This document shows positions 7,260 to 14,298 of a DNA stretch of 20,965 nt, one piece after another. Within the stretch, counting starts at the first letter, position 1. The number at the start of each line of letters is the position of its first letter. The DNA comes from Candidatus Arcticimaribacter sp. (lineage in GTDB: Bacteria; Bacteroidota; Bacteroidia; Flavobacteriales; Flavobacteriaceae): assembly GCA_011526275.1 (NCBI GenBank), contig WTJP01000097.1:1358-22322 (forward strand), written 5' to 3'. The notes below the pieces were generated by a model. The model did no database searches. It worked only from the letters and a program-made list of their open reading frames with translations, and was not told the origin of the DNA. The position numbers and the translations under genes are program-made.

Positions 7260-7794
7260 ACGATTTCTCCCTCTATTTCTCTTGTTCTGTTTCAGCTTAT
7301 ACGGGCAAGATCCCGAAGCCTATACTGAAGAAGAGGAGTCTTTTGTGGGGCCGCTAAACGACAACAGCAGCCTGGGTCAAATGTATTTTGTAGAGGGACT
7401 CATGAACATTGCCGGCTACAGCATCGACTTTATAGAAGTCTATCAAACCCTTCCCAACCACGCGCGTATTTTCCGCGTGCTTTATGACGACGAGCAGCAA
7501 AGCGGCTTTATTTTTATTCGTTGGGACAAAAAGAAGAACGAAAATTATGTGGCCAATAAAATGATCGACCCCGGGGTGTATTACAACCTTAAAGCAGCAA
7601 AAGAAATCATGCGGGAACAAACCGACAAGAAGGAATTTTTAGTCGATGATGCCGCGCTGCAAGCTCCCGATCAAGAGAAATTAACCGCCGATGAATTGGA
7701 GGGACTTCGCCAACAATACGAATTGGACCAAGAGGAAAAGAAGCTAAAAGAACTGGAACGCGCCAATAAAAAAGGCCGCCGTCGCAAGAATTAA
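7249..7794 (+). CDS. Small secreted protein of unknown function
   Basis: I do not recognise a family. From the GTG at 7249 the product is 181 residues and opens with a good Sec signal peptide: YYKR, a hydrophobic run LPLFLLFCFSL, then a likely cleavage near YG-Q at about residue 19. An acidic segment follows (DPEAYTEEEESF). The middle, containing GQMYFVEGLMNIAGYSID and a run of short beta-like stretches, looks like a compact domain. A charged, probably helical C-terminus ends in the basic KKGRRRKN. There is no lipobox Cys after the signal. I chose GTG because it is the first start giving a clean signal peptide; an upstream ATG at 7165 would read through the preceding gene. The 11-nt overlap with the second YhhN gene suggests coupling. 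It probably acts in the periplasm or is exported. Confidence 0.7.
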   Translation: MYYKRFLPLFLLFCFSLYGQDPEAYTEEEESFVGPLNDNSSLGQMYFVEGLMNIAGYSIDFIEVYQTLPNHARIFRVLYDDEQQSGFIFIRWDKKKNENYVANKMIDPGVYYNLKAAKEIMREQTDKKEFLVDDAALQAPDQEKLTADELEGLRQQYELDQEEKKLKELERANKKGRRRKN

Positions 7795-7827
7795 TTGTTT
7801 AATTATTTTTCGGTAAAAGTTAAACAA
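7795..7827. terminator. Inverted repeat after the umu-YhhN cluster, possible terminator
   Basis: TTGTTTAA (7795-7802) and TTAAACAA (7820-7827) form a perfect 8-bp inverted repeat, extendable by a G-U and a T-A pair to 10 bp with a 13-nt loop. It begins directly after the stop of the secreted-protein gene. The stem is A/T-rich and lacks a following U-tract, so it is not a classic intrinsic terminator. The second arm ends four bases before the -33 box of the receptor gene, so it could instead be a regulatory site. Confidence 0.35.
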
Positions 7828-7831
7828 AATC

Positions 7832-7862
7832 TTGTTGCTTTCCCTTTAGCCTGTTATTTTTG
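7832..7862 (+). promoter_or_regulatory. Promoter of the TonB-dependent receptor gene
   Basis: TTG (7832-7834), 20 bp spacer, TATTTTTG (7855-7862) is a full match to the Bacteroidota vegetative promoter. Transcription should start near 7867-7869, giving an A-rich leader of about 8-10 nt before the ATG at 7877. It separates the receptor gene from the cluster upstream. Confidence 0.7.
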
Positions 7863-7876
7863 TAAAAAAAATTGAC

Positions 7877-10234
7877 ATGTTGGGAAAGCGCTTATTGCCA
7901 CTATTTTTATGCTCCTGCCTCTTTATTTTCGCACAAAACAACGGTACGCTGCGGGGTCGTGTACTCGATAACCAAAGCCTCTTGCCACTAGAGGGAGCTA
8001 CGGTAATCATTGAGGGAACCACCCTTGGGGTCATTACCGACAGTGAAGGGTATTTTACCCTGAACGACGTTCCCCCACAAACCTATAATATAGTGGCTAG
8101 CTTCTTGGGCTATGCCAACCAAACCGAGTTCAATGTGATTGTAAAATCGGTAGGGACCGCCGACCTTTTGTTTAAGCTCGAAGAAGTGAGTGAAAGCCTC
8201 GATGAAGTGGTGGTAGCCAAAAGTCCTTTCCGCACCAGCAAGGAAACACCGCTGTCCACCCAGTCGCTTTCTGCCGTAGAAATAGAGACCTATCCTGGAG
8301 GAAATAACGACATCGCTAAAGTGGCGCAAAGTTTACCCGGGATCTCTCCTTCCATTGGCGGGTTCCGCAACGATTTTATCATTCGAGGAGGAGCGCCTAA
8401 CGAAACAGTTTACTATCTCGACGGGGTAGAGATTCCCAACATCAACCACTTTAGTACCCAAGGAAGTGCAGGTGGGCCTGTGGGGATGCTCAATGTCGAC
8501 TTCATCCGTGAGGTTACCCTTTCGGCCTCTGCTTTTGGAGCAGAATACGACAATCCGCTATCGGGGGTATTGGCCTTTGAACAACGCGATGGCAACACCC
8601 AAAAAACCGCTACCAAAGTACGGGTGGGAGCAAGTGAAGCGGGCTTTACCCTCAACACTCCCCTCTTTAAAGGTGAAAAAGAGCGCTCGAACACTACCTT
8701 AATGCTCTCGGCCCGAAGAAGTTATTTGCAGTTTATTTTTGAATTGGTGGGCTTGCCCATTCGCCCCGACTATTGGGATTACCAATGGAAAGTAACCCAC
8801 ACCATCGATGCCTACAACAGCATTCGTTTTATCGGTTTGGGTTCCATCGACGACTTCTCGGTAGTAGCGCCTGAAGAATTTGATGCAGAACAACAATCTA
8901 CCATCGAGCAAGTGCCCATCATTCAGCAACAAACCAACACCATGGGCTTGTCGTGGATTCGAAAGTTTAAAAGTGGAAACGGACGTATGCAAACTACTTT
9001 GAGTAGCAACCGCCTTCAAAATGTATTCAGCCGATTTGCCGACAACGAAAACAAAAGCGGCCTCCTCTTTGAAAACGACGCCGTGGAGCAGGAAACAAAA
9101 TTACGGGTACACATCACCCAATTTGCGCAAGACTGGAAGTTCAGCTACGGGCTCAATCTGCAGCGCTCCGACTATAGCAATGCTACCCTAGGGCTACTTG
9201 AAGGCTTTAATTATGCGACCTCCATCGACTTTATGAAGTATGGTTTCTTTGGAAAAGCCAGCCGTTCATTTTACAACGACCGCCTTTCACTCTCCCTAGG
9301 TCTTCGTGCCGATGCGGATAGTTTTACCACCGGTTCTAGCCTCATCGATAATCTCTCTCCACGTGTGGCAGCAAGCTATCAGTTGACCGAAGATCAACGT
9401 TGGAAGGTCAATGCCTCGGTGGGACGCTATTTCAAGATTCCTACCTACACCATGCTAGGTTTCCAGGATCTCAACGGCAACTTCATCAACCAAAACAACC
9501 GCTACACCCAAAGCGACCACTATGTGTTTGGGGTAGAGTACAATTGGACCCCTACCTCGCGTATTACCCTCGAAGGTTTTATTAAAGACTACAGCCAGTA
9601 TCCCGTTTCCGTTCTCGATCAAGTCTCCTTGGCCAACAAAGGAGGCGGATTTGAGGTACTTGGAAACGAACCTGTTGTCGATACTGGGGAAGGACGAAGC
9701 AGTGGTATCGAGTTGTTGTTTCAGCAAAAATTGACGAAAAACTTTTATGGGGTATTGGCCTACACCTACTTCTTTAGTGAGTTTAGCCGTGCCAATGGTC
9801 CGCTGCTCCCCACAGTTTGGGACAGCAGGAATTTACTCTCCTTTACAGGAGGGTATAAACTCAAACGCAACTGGGAGATTTCCTTGCGCTACCGCTATGC
9901 TGGGGAAACCCCTTATGTCCCCACAGATGTGGCAGCGAGCCTAGCCGCTTACCCAAGAATCGTGTTGGATTACAGCCGTTTAGGAGAACAAAGCTTGGAT
10001 GTATTTAGTCAGGGAGATTTGCGAATCGACAAGAAATGGAACTTTAAACGCCTCTCGTTTAACTTCTATTTGGAAGTGCAGAATTTCTTGGCACAAGGCG
10101 TGCCACAACCCCCAGAATACGGCCTAGCCCGTAACGCTGACGGCAGTGAAAGCGATCCACGAAGTTTGGTTTTGATCGACACCAACCGTACCGAGACGCC
10201 CTTGCCCTCCTTCGGTTTTGTCTTCGACTTTTAA
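7877..10234 (+). CDS. TonB-dependent outer-membrane receptor with carboxypeptidase-like regulatory domain
   Basis: Outer-membrane active transporter powered by TonB-ExbBD; the substrate is not evident. The 785 residues show a signal peptide (about 1-19, ending FIFAQ), then a CarboxypepD_reg-like domain (about 24-100: GTLRGRVLDNQS...GYFTLNDVPP). A plug domain follows (about 110-240) with DEVVV, SLPGISPS, NDFIIRGGAPNE and YYLDGVEIPN. The remaining 540 residues are rich in alternating aromatic strands and end in Phe (GFVFDF), as outer-membrane barrels do. There is no SusD partner beside it, so it is not a polysaccharide-type SusCD pair. It has its own promoter. The stop overlaps that of the convergent methyltransferase gene by 4 bp (TTAA). 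Confidence 0.93.
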   Translation: MLGKRLLPLFLCSCLFIFAQNNGTLRGRVLDNQSLLPLEGATVIIEGTTLGVITDSEGYFTLNDVPPQTYNIVASFLGYANQTEFNVIVKSVGTADLLFKLEEVSESLDEVVVAKSPFRTSKETPLSTQSLSAVEIETYPGGNNDIAKVAQSLPGISPSIGGFRNDFIIRGGAPNETVYYLDGVEIPNINHFSTQGSAGGPVGMLNVDFIREVTLSASAFGAEYDNPLSGVLAFEQRDGNTQKTATKVRVGASEAGFTLNTPLFKGEKERSNTTLMLSARRSYLQFIFELVGLPIRPDYWDYQWKVTHTIDAYNSIRFIGLGSIDDFSVVAPEEFDAEQQSTIEQVPIIQQQTNTMGLSWIRKFKSGNGRMQTTLSSNRLQNVFSRFADNENKSGLLFENDAVEQETKLRVHITQFAQDWKFSYGLNLQRSDYSNATLGLLEGFNYATSIDFMKYGFFGKASRSFYNDRLSLSLGLRADADSFTTGSSLIDNLSPRVAASYQLTEDQRWKVNASVGRYFKIPTYTMLGFQDLNGNFINQNNRYTQSDHYVFGVEYNWTPTSRITLEGFIKDYSQYPVSVLDQVSLANKGGGFEVLGNEPVVDTGEGRSSGIELLFQQKLTKNFYGVLAYTYFFSEFSRANGPLLPTVWDSRNLLSFTGGYKLKRNWEISLRYRYAGETPYVPTDVAASLAAYPRIVLDYSRLGEQSLDVFSQGDLRIDKKWNFKRLSFNFYLEVQNFLAQGVPQPPEYGLARNADGSESDPRSLVLIDTNRTETPLPSFGFVFDF

Positions 10235-10950
10235 GTTTGGGGTAAATAAAAGGCCTCGACCAAGGCTTGGTGTTCAGGGGTGCGCTGGTGCCGTGTGACT
10301 TCAAGGGTAAGTTCATCGAACACAGTAGTTTGTTCTACTCGACCTAGTTCGATGAGCATCCGCTTAAACGGCGCTGTTGCATGTCCGCGAACTTTGGTGT
10401 ACCGGTGCAACAATAACCCATGCGCTTGAGCTAAAGCCATAACGTCTTTTTCTTGGGTTATGGGAAGAACCAAAGAGCAACTCCCAGCTGCTGAGAGTAA
10501 GCTGGCTATTCCTTGAAAAAGATCCGTCAAGGGCAGGGAACTGTGGTTTCGGGCTAAATTGCGCTGGTCGTTTTCAATGGGATATCCGTTTTGATAGAAG
10601 GGTGGATTGCAAACGATGTGGTCAAAAACACGGTTTTTTTGCGCAGAAAAAGTAACAAAATCCACCTGTTCCAGTTGTAAACGTTCGTGCCACGGGCTTT
10701 GCTCAAAATTAAATTGCGCCTCTTCAGCAGCAGCAGCATCTATCTCAATGGCATGAAGGCTAATTTGGGCATACCGCTGTGCGAGCATTAAAGAAAGTAA
10801 ACCCGTCCCTGTACCGATGTCCAAAACGGTTTTGCAGGTCTCCGGCAACTGTGCCCATGCTCCCAACAATACACCGTCGGTGCCAATTTTCATGGCGCTA
10901 TGACTTTGGCGAACGCGAAATGCTTGGAATTGAAAGTAGGAAGACTTCAT
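10231..10950 (-). CDS. trmN6 (yfiC): tRNA1(Val) (adenine(37)-N6)-methyltransferase-type enzyme
   Basis: SAM-dependent class I methyltransferase, 239 residues, of the TrmN6/YfiC type that in E. coli forms m6A37 in tRNA1(Val). The N-terminus FRVRQSHSAMKIGTDGVLLGAW is characteristic of the family. The SAM-binding loop is VLDIGTGTGLL (43-52), the acidic ribose-binding segment is AIEID (67-71), and the catalytic N6-adenine motif NPPF is at 115-118. The ATG follows the rimM stop with no gap (TAGATG), so it is translationally coupled as the third gene of rpsP-rimM-trmN6. This differs from the E. coli rpsP-rimM-trmD-rplS order but keeps an RNA methyltransferase next to ribosome maturation genes. Assignment to tRNA rests on family resemblance. 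Confidence 0.85.
   Translation of the reverse strand: MKSSYFQFQAFRVRQSHSAMKIGTDGVLLGAWAQLPETCKTVLDIGTGTGLLSLMLAQRYAQISLHAIEIDAAAAEEAQFNFEQSPWHERLQLEQVDFVTFSAQKNRVFDHIVCNPPFYQNGYPIENDQRNLARNHSSLPLTDLFQGIASLLSAAGSCSLVLPITQEKDVMALAQAHGLLLHRYTKVRGHATAPFKRMLIELGRVEQTTVFDELTLEVTRHQRTPEHQALVEAFYLPQT
10250..10268 (-). terminator. Weak terminator-like hairpin at the end of trmN6
   Basis: On the minus strand AAGCCT-TGGTCG-AGGCCTT can fold into a 6-bp stem with one bulged C and a 6-nt loop, followed by TTTTATTT. This resembles an intrinsic terminator but lies within the last codons of the gene, about 17 nt before its stop codon. The stem is short, so confidence is low. Confidence 0.25.
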
Positions 10951-11472
10951 CTATTCGTACAAAGACAAAAAGCCTTCAGGAAGTTGTACGCTAATGTGCT
11001 TCTTGCTTCGATCGACTTCCACGATAAAATCGTCGTGTATGGGAACGAGTATCTCGTTCTTTCCCTTCACTTGAAAAAGCGCTTGTGCAGTGTGGTCGAT
11101 CACGCCGGTAATTTCACCTAAAGGTGGCTCACCTACTTCACCCAGCGTAAAACCGATGATTTCGTGGTAATAAAATTGTTTCCCTTCCAAAGGAGGAAGT
11201 AAAGCTAATGGAAGGTATAAATCGCGTTTGAGTAAACTTTCGGCTGCTTCCTCATCGTCGATATCTTCGAACTTGAGGCGGAGGAGGGTGGATTTTTGCA
11301 GCTGCACCCGGTCAATAAAAAAAGGAACCAGCCGTTGTTTTATTTCAACAAAGACTGATTCCAATGCTGTGAAGTCCTCGGGTTGGTCGGTATCGAGCTT
11401 TGCGAGTACTTCTCCTTTGTAACTAAATTTTGAAACGATGGTACCAAGATAGAAGCAATCTTCTTTCTTCAT
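10951..11472 (-). CDS. rimM: 16S rRNA processing / ribosome maturation factor RimM
   Basis: Assembly factor that binds S19 and the 16S rRNA head during 30S maturation. The 173-residue length is typical. The N-terminal RimM domain (about 5-88) opens FYLGTIVSKFSYKGEVLAKL, corresponding to the family's G-x-I-x-K-x-x-G-x-x-G-E/D region. A C-terminal PRC-barrel-like domain (about 98-171) contains YYHEIIGFTL and ILVPIHDDFIVEVD. It lies 9 nt downstream of rpsP, the conserved pairing across bacteria, and directly abuts trmN6. No odd features were seen. Confidence 0.93.
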   Translation of the reverse strand: MKKEDCFYLGTIVSKFSYKGEVLAKLDTDQPEDFTALESVFVEIKQRLVPFFIDRVQLQKSTLLRLKFEDIDDEEAAESLLKRDLYLPLALLPPLEGKQFYYHEIIGFTLGEVGEPPLGEITGVIDHTAQALFQVKGKNEILVPIHDDFIVEVDRSKKHISVQLPEGFLSLYE

Positions 11473-11481
11473 CCCAAGGTT

Positions 11482-12078
11482 TTACTCTGCAGCGGGAGTA
11501 TCTTCTTCTGCAGCTTCTTCAGCTGGAGCTTCCTCGGCAGTAGCCTCTTCAGCTGGAGCTTCTTCTGCAGCAGCTTCGGCTTCAGCTTCAGCTTGTGCAG
11601 CGGCTTCTGCGGCAGCGGCTTCTTCTTCTAAAGCTTTCGCGTCAGCAATACGCTTTTCGTTGACCTCTTTTTCAGCGGCCAAAGCTTGTGCACGTGCATC
11701 AGCTTCTGCTTTTGTTAAACCGTCTTTCTTCGCTTGAATCTTAGCTTCTTTTTCTTCCAACCAAGCGTTGAATTTAGCGTCGGCATCTTCTTGTGTTAAG
11801 GCACCTTTCTTTACTCCTCCATTGAGGTGGTGCTTCAATAACACGCCGCGGTAAGATAACAAGGTTCTAGCCGTATCGGTTGGTTGTGCTCCATTTTCGA
11901 GCCATTGAACCGCGCTGTCCACATTGATGTCAACAGTGGCTGGATTGGTGTTCGGATTGTAGGTTCCAATTTTCTCGAGGTAACGTCCATCACGCTTTGC
12001 ACGTGCATCGGCAGCTACTACCCAATAAAATGGTTTTCCTTTTTTTCCGTGTCTTTGTAATCTGATTTTTACTGGCAT
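11482..12078 (-). CDS. rpsP: 30S ribosomal protein S16 with long low-complexity tail
   Basis: Ribosomal protein S16. The core, about residues 1-85, is standard (MPVKIRLQRHGKKGKPFYWVVAADARAKRDGRYLEKIGTYNP). The protein is 198 residues, against about 82 in E. coli. The extra 110 residues are a charged, probably helical segment (about 95-160) followed by an Ala/Glu/Pro tail. Extended S16 proteins are common in Bacteroidota; the tail's function is not known to me. The start is the ATG at 12078. An ATG 5 nt upstream, at 12083, is out of frame. It is first in the rpsP-rimM-trmN6 operon, with a strong promoter and a hairpin in its leader. Confidence 0.96.
   Translation of the reverse strand: MPVKIRLQRHGKKGKPFYWVVAADARAKRDGRYLEKIGTYNPNTNPATVDINVDSAVQWLENGAQPTDTARTLLSYRGVLLKHHLNGGVKKGALTQEDADAKFNAWLEEKEAKIQAKKDGLTKAEADARAQALAAEKEVNEKRIADAKALEEEAAAAEAAAQAEAEAEAAAEEAPAEEATAEEAPAEEAAEEDTPAAE
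11516..11562 (-). repeat. 17-bp direct repeat inside the S16 tail
   Basis: The 17-base string TCTTCAGCTGGAGCTTC occurs at 11516-11532 and again at 11546-11562, a 30-bp period. It encodes a ten-residue repeat of the EEAPAEEA type in the acidic tail of S16. The repeat probably arose by local duplication and could expand or contract by slippage. Confidence 0.8.
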
Positions 12079-12083
12079 ATCAT

Positions 12084-12121
12084 ATTAATTGTGAGCGTGC
12101 TCGACGCTCGGGTTATTAATT
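12084..12121 (-). promoter_or_regulatory. Structured rpsP leader hairpin
   Basis: Between the rpsP promoter and its ATG, GAGCGT (12093-12098) and ACGCTC (12104-12109) form a perfect 6-bp G/C-rich stem with a 5-nt loop. Palindromic ATTAATT copies flank it at 12084-12090 and 12115-12121 and could pair as an outer stem. The transcript leader is about 45 nt, longer than others in this window. Such structures upstream of ribosomal protein genes often mediate feedback control by the encoded protein. I recall that leader motifs for S16 have been proposed in flavobacteria by comparative genomics, but I cannot confirm that this is one. Confidence 0.5.
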
Positions 12122-12128
12122 CAGGGGG

Positions 12129-12159
12129 CAAATGTAAGCATTTATTTCTGCCCCTTCAA
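12129..12159 (-). promoter_or_regulatory. rpsP operon promoter
   Basis: On the minus strand TTG (12159 to 12157), a 20-bp spacer and TACATTTG (12136 to 12129) give a perfect Bacteroidota vegetative promoter. The start is expected near 12121-12124. It stands back to back with the tig promoter, with 39 bp between the two -33 cores. Confidence 0.75.
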
Positions 12160-12198
12160 TACATTTCTAAAAAAGGTGTAAATCTACTCAAGAACAGA

Positions 12199-12229
12199 TT
12201 GGTAGAACCAGTTTAAAGCCCTATTTTTG
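12199..12229 (+). promoter_or_regulatory. tig promoter
   Basis: TTG (12199-12201), a 20-bp spacer and TATTTTTG (12222-12229) match the same consensus at the same spacing. Transcription should start near 12234-12236, about 20 nt before the tig ATG. It may drive the whole tig-clpP-clpX run. Confidence 0.75.
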
Positions 12230-12255
12230 CGCCCTAATTTATTGAGAGAAAATTC

Positions 12256-13587
12256 ATGCAAATTACTAGAACAGACATCGATGCCCTAAACGCAAAAGTG
12301 GCGATTTCAATCGAACAAAACGACTTTAGCGAAAAAGTAGAAAAAATCTTAAAGGACTACCGCAAGAATGCGAATATTCCTGGATTCCGCAAGGGACATG
12401 TCCCCATGGGTATGATCAAGAAACAGTATGAAACTGCTGTAACGGCCGATGAAGTAAACAAACTTTTGCAGGAAAACCTCAACAATTACATTCAGGAAGA
12501 AAAACTAGAATTGCTCGGGAACCCACTACCCGTTATGCAAGACGATATCGACTGGAAAGCCGATAGTTTAAGCTTTGAATTTGAATTGGGTCTTGCCCCT
12601 TCTTTTGAAGTGAAAATCAAAGGAAAAAAAGCCGTGACCCACTTCCAAATCGAAGCCGATAAGAAAATGGTGGAAGAGCAAGTGGGCTACATCCAAAAGC
12701 AATACGGGAAAATCGAGGCACAATCGACTATCGAAGAAGGCTTTGAATTGACCGTAAAAGCGACCAACGAGGAAGCTGAAATTGACGCTACTGCAACTGT
12801 GGAGTGGGACCAATTGAAAGGAAAGAAAAACCTCGACGCTTTAAAAGCAGCCCAACTCAACGAAGGCATTACCTTAAAAACCAAAGGGCTTTGCAAGGAA
12901 GATCACGTGTTAGCGCGTTTATTGGGCACTACGGTAGATAAATTAGACGAAGCCCCTAAAGAAATTACGCTCACCGTAACGGAAGCCAACAAACGCAGCT
13001 TGGCAGACTTAGACCAAGAGTTGTTCGACAAGCTCTATGAGCCTGGAACAGTAAAGACCGTTACCGACCTCAAAGCGAAAATCAAGGAAGGAATCGAGAA
13101 GCAATTCGAGCAACAAACCGAACAAAAATTATTGAACGACGTGACCGAGAGTCTTATCGAAGCCACCAAGTTTGATTTACCTAAAGAATTCCTAATTCGC
13201 TGGTTGCAAAACAGCGGGGAACAACCCATGAGCGCAGAAGAGGCGGCTGAGGAATATGAAAAGTCAGAAAAAGGTATCCGTTACCAATTGATCGAAGGAG
13301 CCTTAATCAAAGAAAACGATCTGCAAATTCAGTTTGAAGAATTGCAAAACTTCGCCAAGGACATGATCCAAAAACAAATGGCACAGTACGGGCAATTGAA
13401 CCCTTCAGACAAAGAATTGGACGATATCGCTGCACGTATTTTCAGCAACCAAGAGGAAACCAAACGTTTGTCTGACCAGTTGATGAGTCAGAAGTTACTG
13501 GACTTCTATAAAGAGAACGCCAACCTCAAGGTGAAGAAAGTAAACTATGAAAGCTTTGTAAAAGAGGCTTACGGAGCTGCACAATAA
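12256..13587 (+). CDS. tig: Trigger factor, ribosome-associated chaperone
   Basis: Chaperone that binds the ribosome exit site and shields nascent chains. The 443 residues are close to the usual length. The ribosome-docking signature is present as IPGFRKGHVPMGMIKKQYE, with GFRKGHVP at 43-50. The middle part (about 150-260) does not show an obvious FKBP-type prolyl-isomerase signature to my eye, which is common in Bacteroidota trigger factors. The C-terminal helical chaperone arms (about 260-430) are charged and rich in Gln, Glu and Lys. It heads the conserved tig-clpP-clpX order, coupling folding of new chains with proteolysis. The ATG at 12256 gives the normal N-terminus. Confidence 0.93.
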   Translation: MQITRTDIDALNAKVAISIEQNDFSEKVEKILKDYRKNANIPGFRKGHVPMGMIKKQYETAVTADEVNKLLQENLNNYIQEEKLELLGNPLPVMQDDIDWKADSLSFEFELGLAPSFEVKIKGKKAVTHFQIEADKKMVEEQVGYIQKQYGKIEAQSTIEEGFELTVKATNEEAEIDATATVEWDQLKGKKNLDALKAAQLNEGITLKTKGLCKEDHVLARLLGTTVDKLDEAPKEITLTVTEANKRSLADLDQELFDKLYEPGTVKTVTDLKAKIKEGIEKQFEQQTEQKLLNDVTESLIEATKFDLPKEFLIRWLQNSGEQPMSAEEAAEEYEKSEKGIRYQLIEGALIKENDLQIQFEELQNFAKDMIQKQMAQYGQLNPSDKELDDIAARIFSNQEETKRLSDQLMSQKLLDFYKENANLKVKKVNYESFVKEAYGAAQ

Positions 13588-13627
13588 ATTTGTGTACCTT
13601 TAGTTTATAAATAAAACATTGCTAGAA

Positions 13628-14284
13628 ATGAACTACGGAAAAGAGTTTAAGAAATACGCCACCAAACACCACGGCATCAGTGCCATGCACTTTGATAAAA
13701 TCACAAGCAGCATGACACCTTATATTATTGAGGAACGCCAAATGAATGTGGCACAAATGGATGTGTTTTCGCGTTTGATGATGGATCGCGTGATGTTTTT
13801 AGGAACAGCTATCGACGACCAAGTGGCCAATGTAATTCAAGCACAATTGCTTTTCTTACAGAGTGTGGACGCAAAACGCGATATTCAAATGTACATTAAC
13901 TCCCCAGGTGGAAGTGTTTATGCTGGCTTAGGGATTTATGACACCATGCAATATATCTCGCCTGACGTTGCCACCATTTGTACTGGTATGGCCGCTTCTA
14001 TGGGCGCGGTTTTACTTTGTGCAGGACAAGAAGGCAAGCGCACTGCCCTTCCTCACTCTCGTGTAATGATTCACCAACCTTTAGGGGGAGCACAAGGACA
14101 AGCGTCTGACATTGAAATTACAGCACGTGAGATCTTAAAACTCAAAGACGAATTGTATCAAATTATCGCTAAACACTCGGGGCAAACCATGGAAAAGGTG
14201 CACCAAGACAGTGATCGCGATTATTGGATGAAAGCTGAGGAAGCCAAAGCCTATGGCATGGTGGACGAAGTATTGACCAAATAA
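13628..14284 (+). CDS. clpP: ATP-dependent Clp protease proteolytic subunit
   Basis: Serine protease subunit that forms the tetradecameric barrel fed by ClpX. From the ATG at 13628 it has 218 residues. The catalytic triad is visible as Ser124 in GMAASMGAVLL, His149 in MIHQPLGGAQGQASD and Asp198 in DSDRDYWM. The glycine-rich INSPGGSVYAG loop (90-100) and the final VDEVLTK are typical. I chose the ATG over a TTG at 13619 because MNYGKEFKKYATKHHGIS resembles other flavobacterial ClpP starts. A propeptide of about 25 residues is likely. It lies 40 nt after tig and 14 nt before clpX, so the three probably share a transcript. Confidence 0.96.
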   Translation: MNYGKEFKKYATKHHGISAMHFDKITSSMTPYIIEERQMNVAQMDVFSRLMMDRVMFLGTAIDDQVANVIQAQLLFLQSVDAKRDIQMYINSPGGSVYAGLGIYDTMQYISPDVATICTGMAASMGAVLLCAGQEGKRTALPHSRVMIHQPLGGAQGQASDIEITAREILKLKDELYQIIAKHSGQTMEKVHQDSDRDYWMKAEEAKAYGMVDEVLTK

Positions 14285-14298
14285 TAAAACCCAGCCCC

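Noticed and set aside
7877..10234. SusC-type polysaccharide utilisation receptor
   Set aside because: No SusD-like gene or glycoside hydrolase is adjacent, and the 785-residue length is shorter than typical SusC proteins.
13595..13602. TACCTTTA as a separate clpP promoter
   Set aside because: The -7-like box lacks the final G and has no TTG at about 20 bp; it is better explained by co-transcription from tig.
13619..13627. TTG start for clpP at 13619
   Set aside because: The ATG at 13628 is a stronger start and fits the family N-terminus; the extra three residues have no support.
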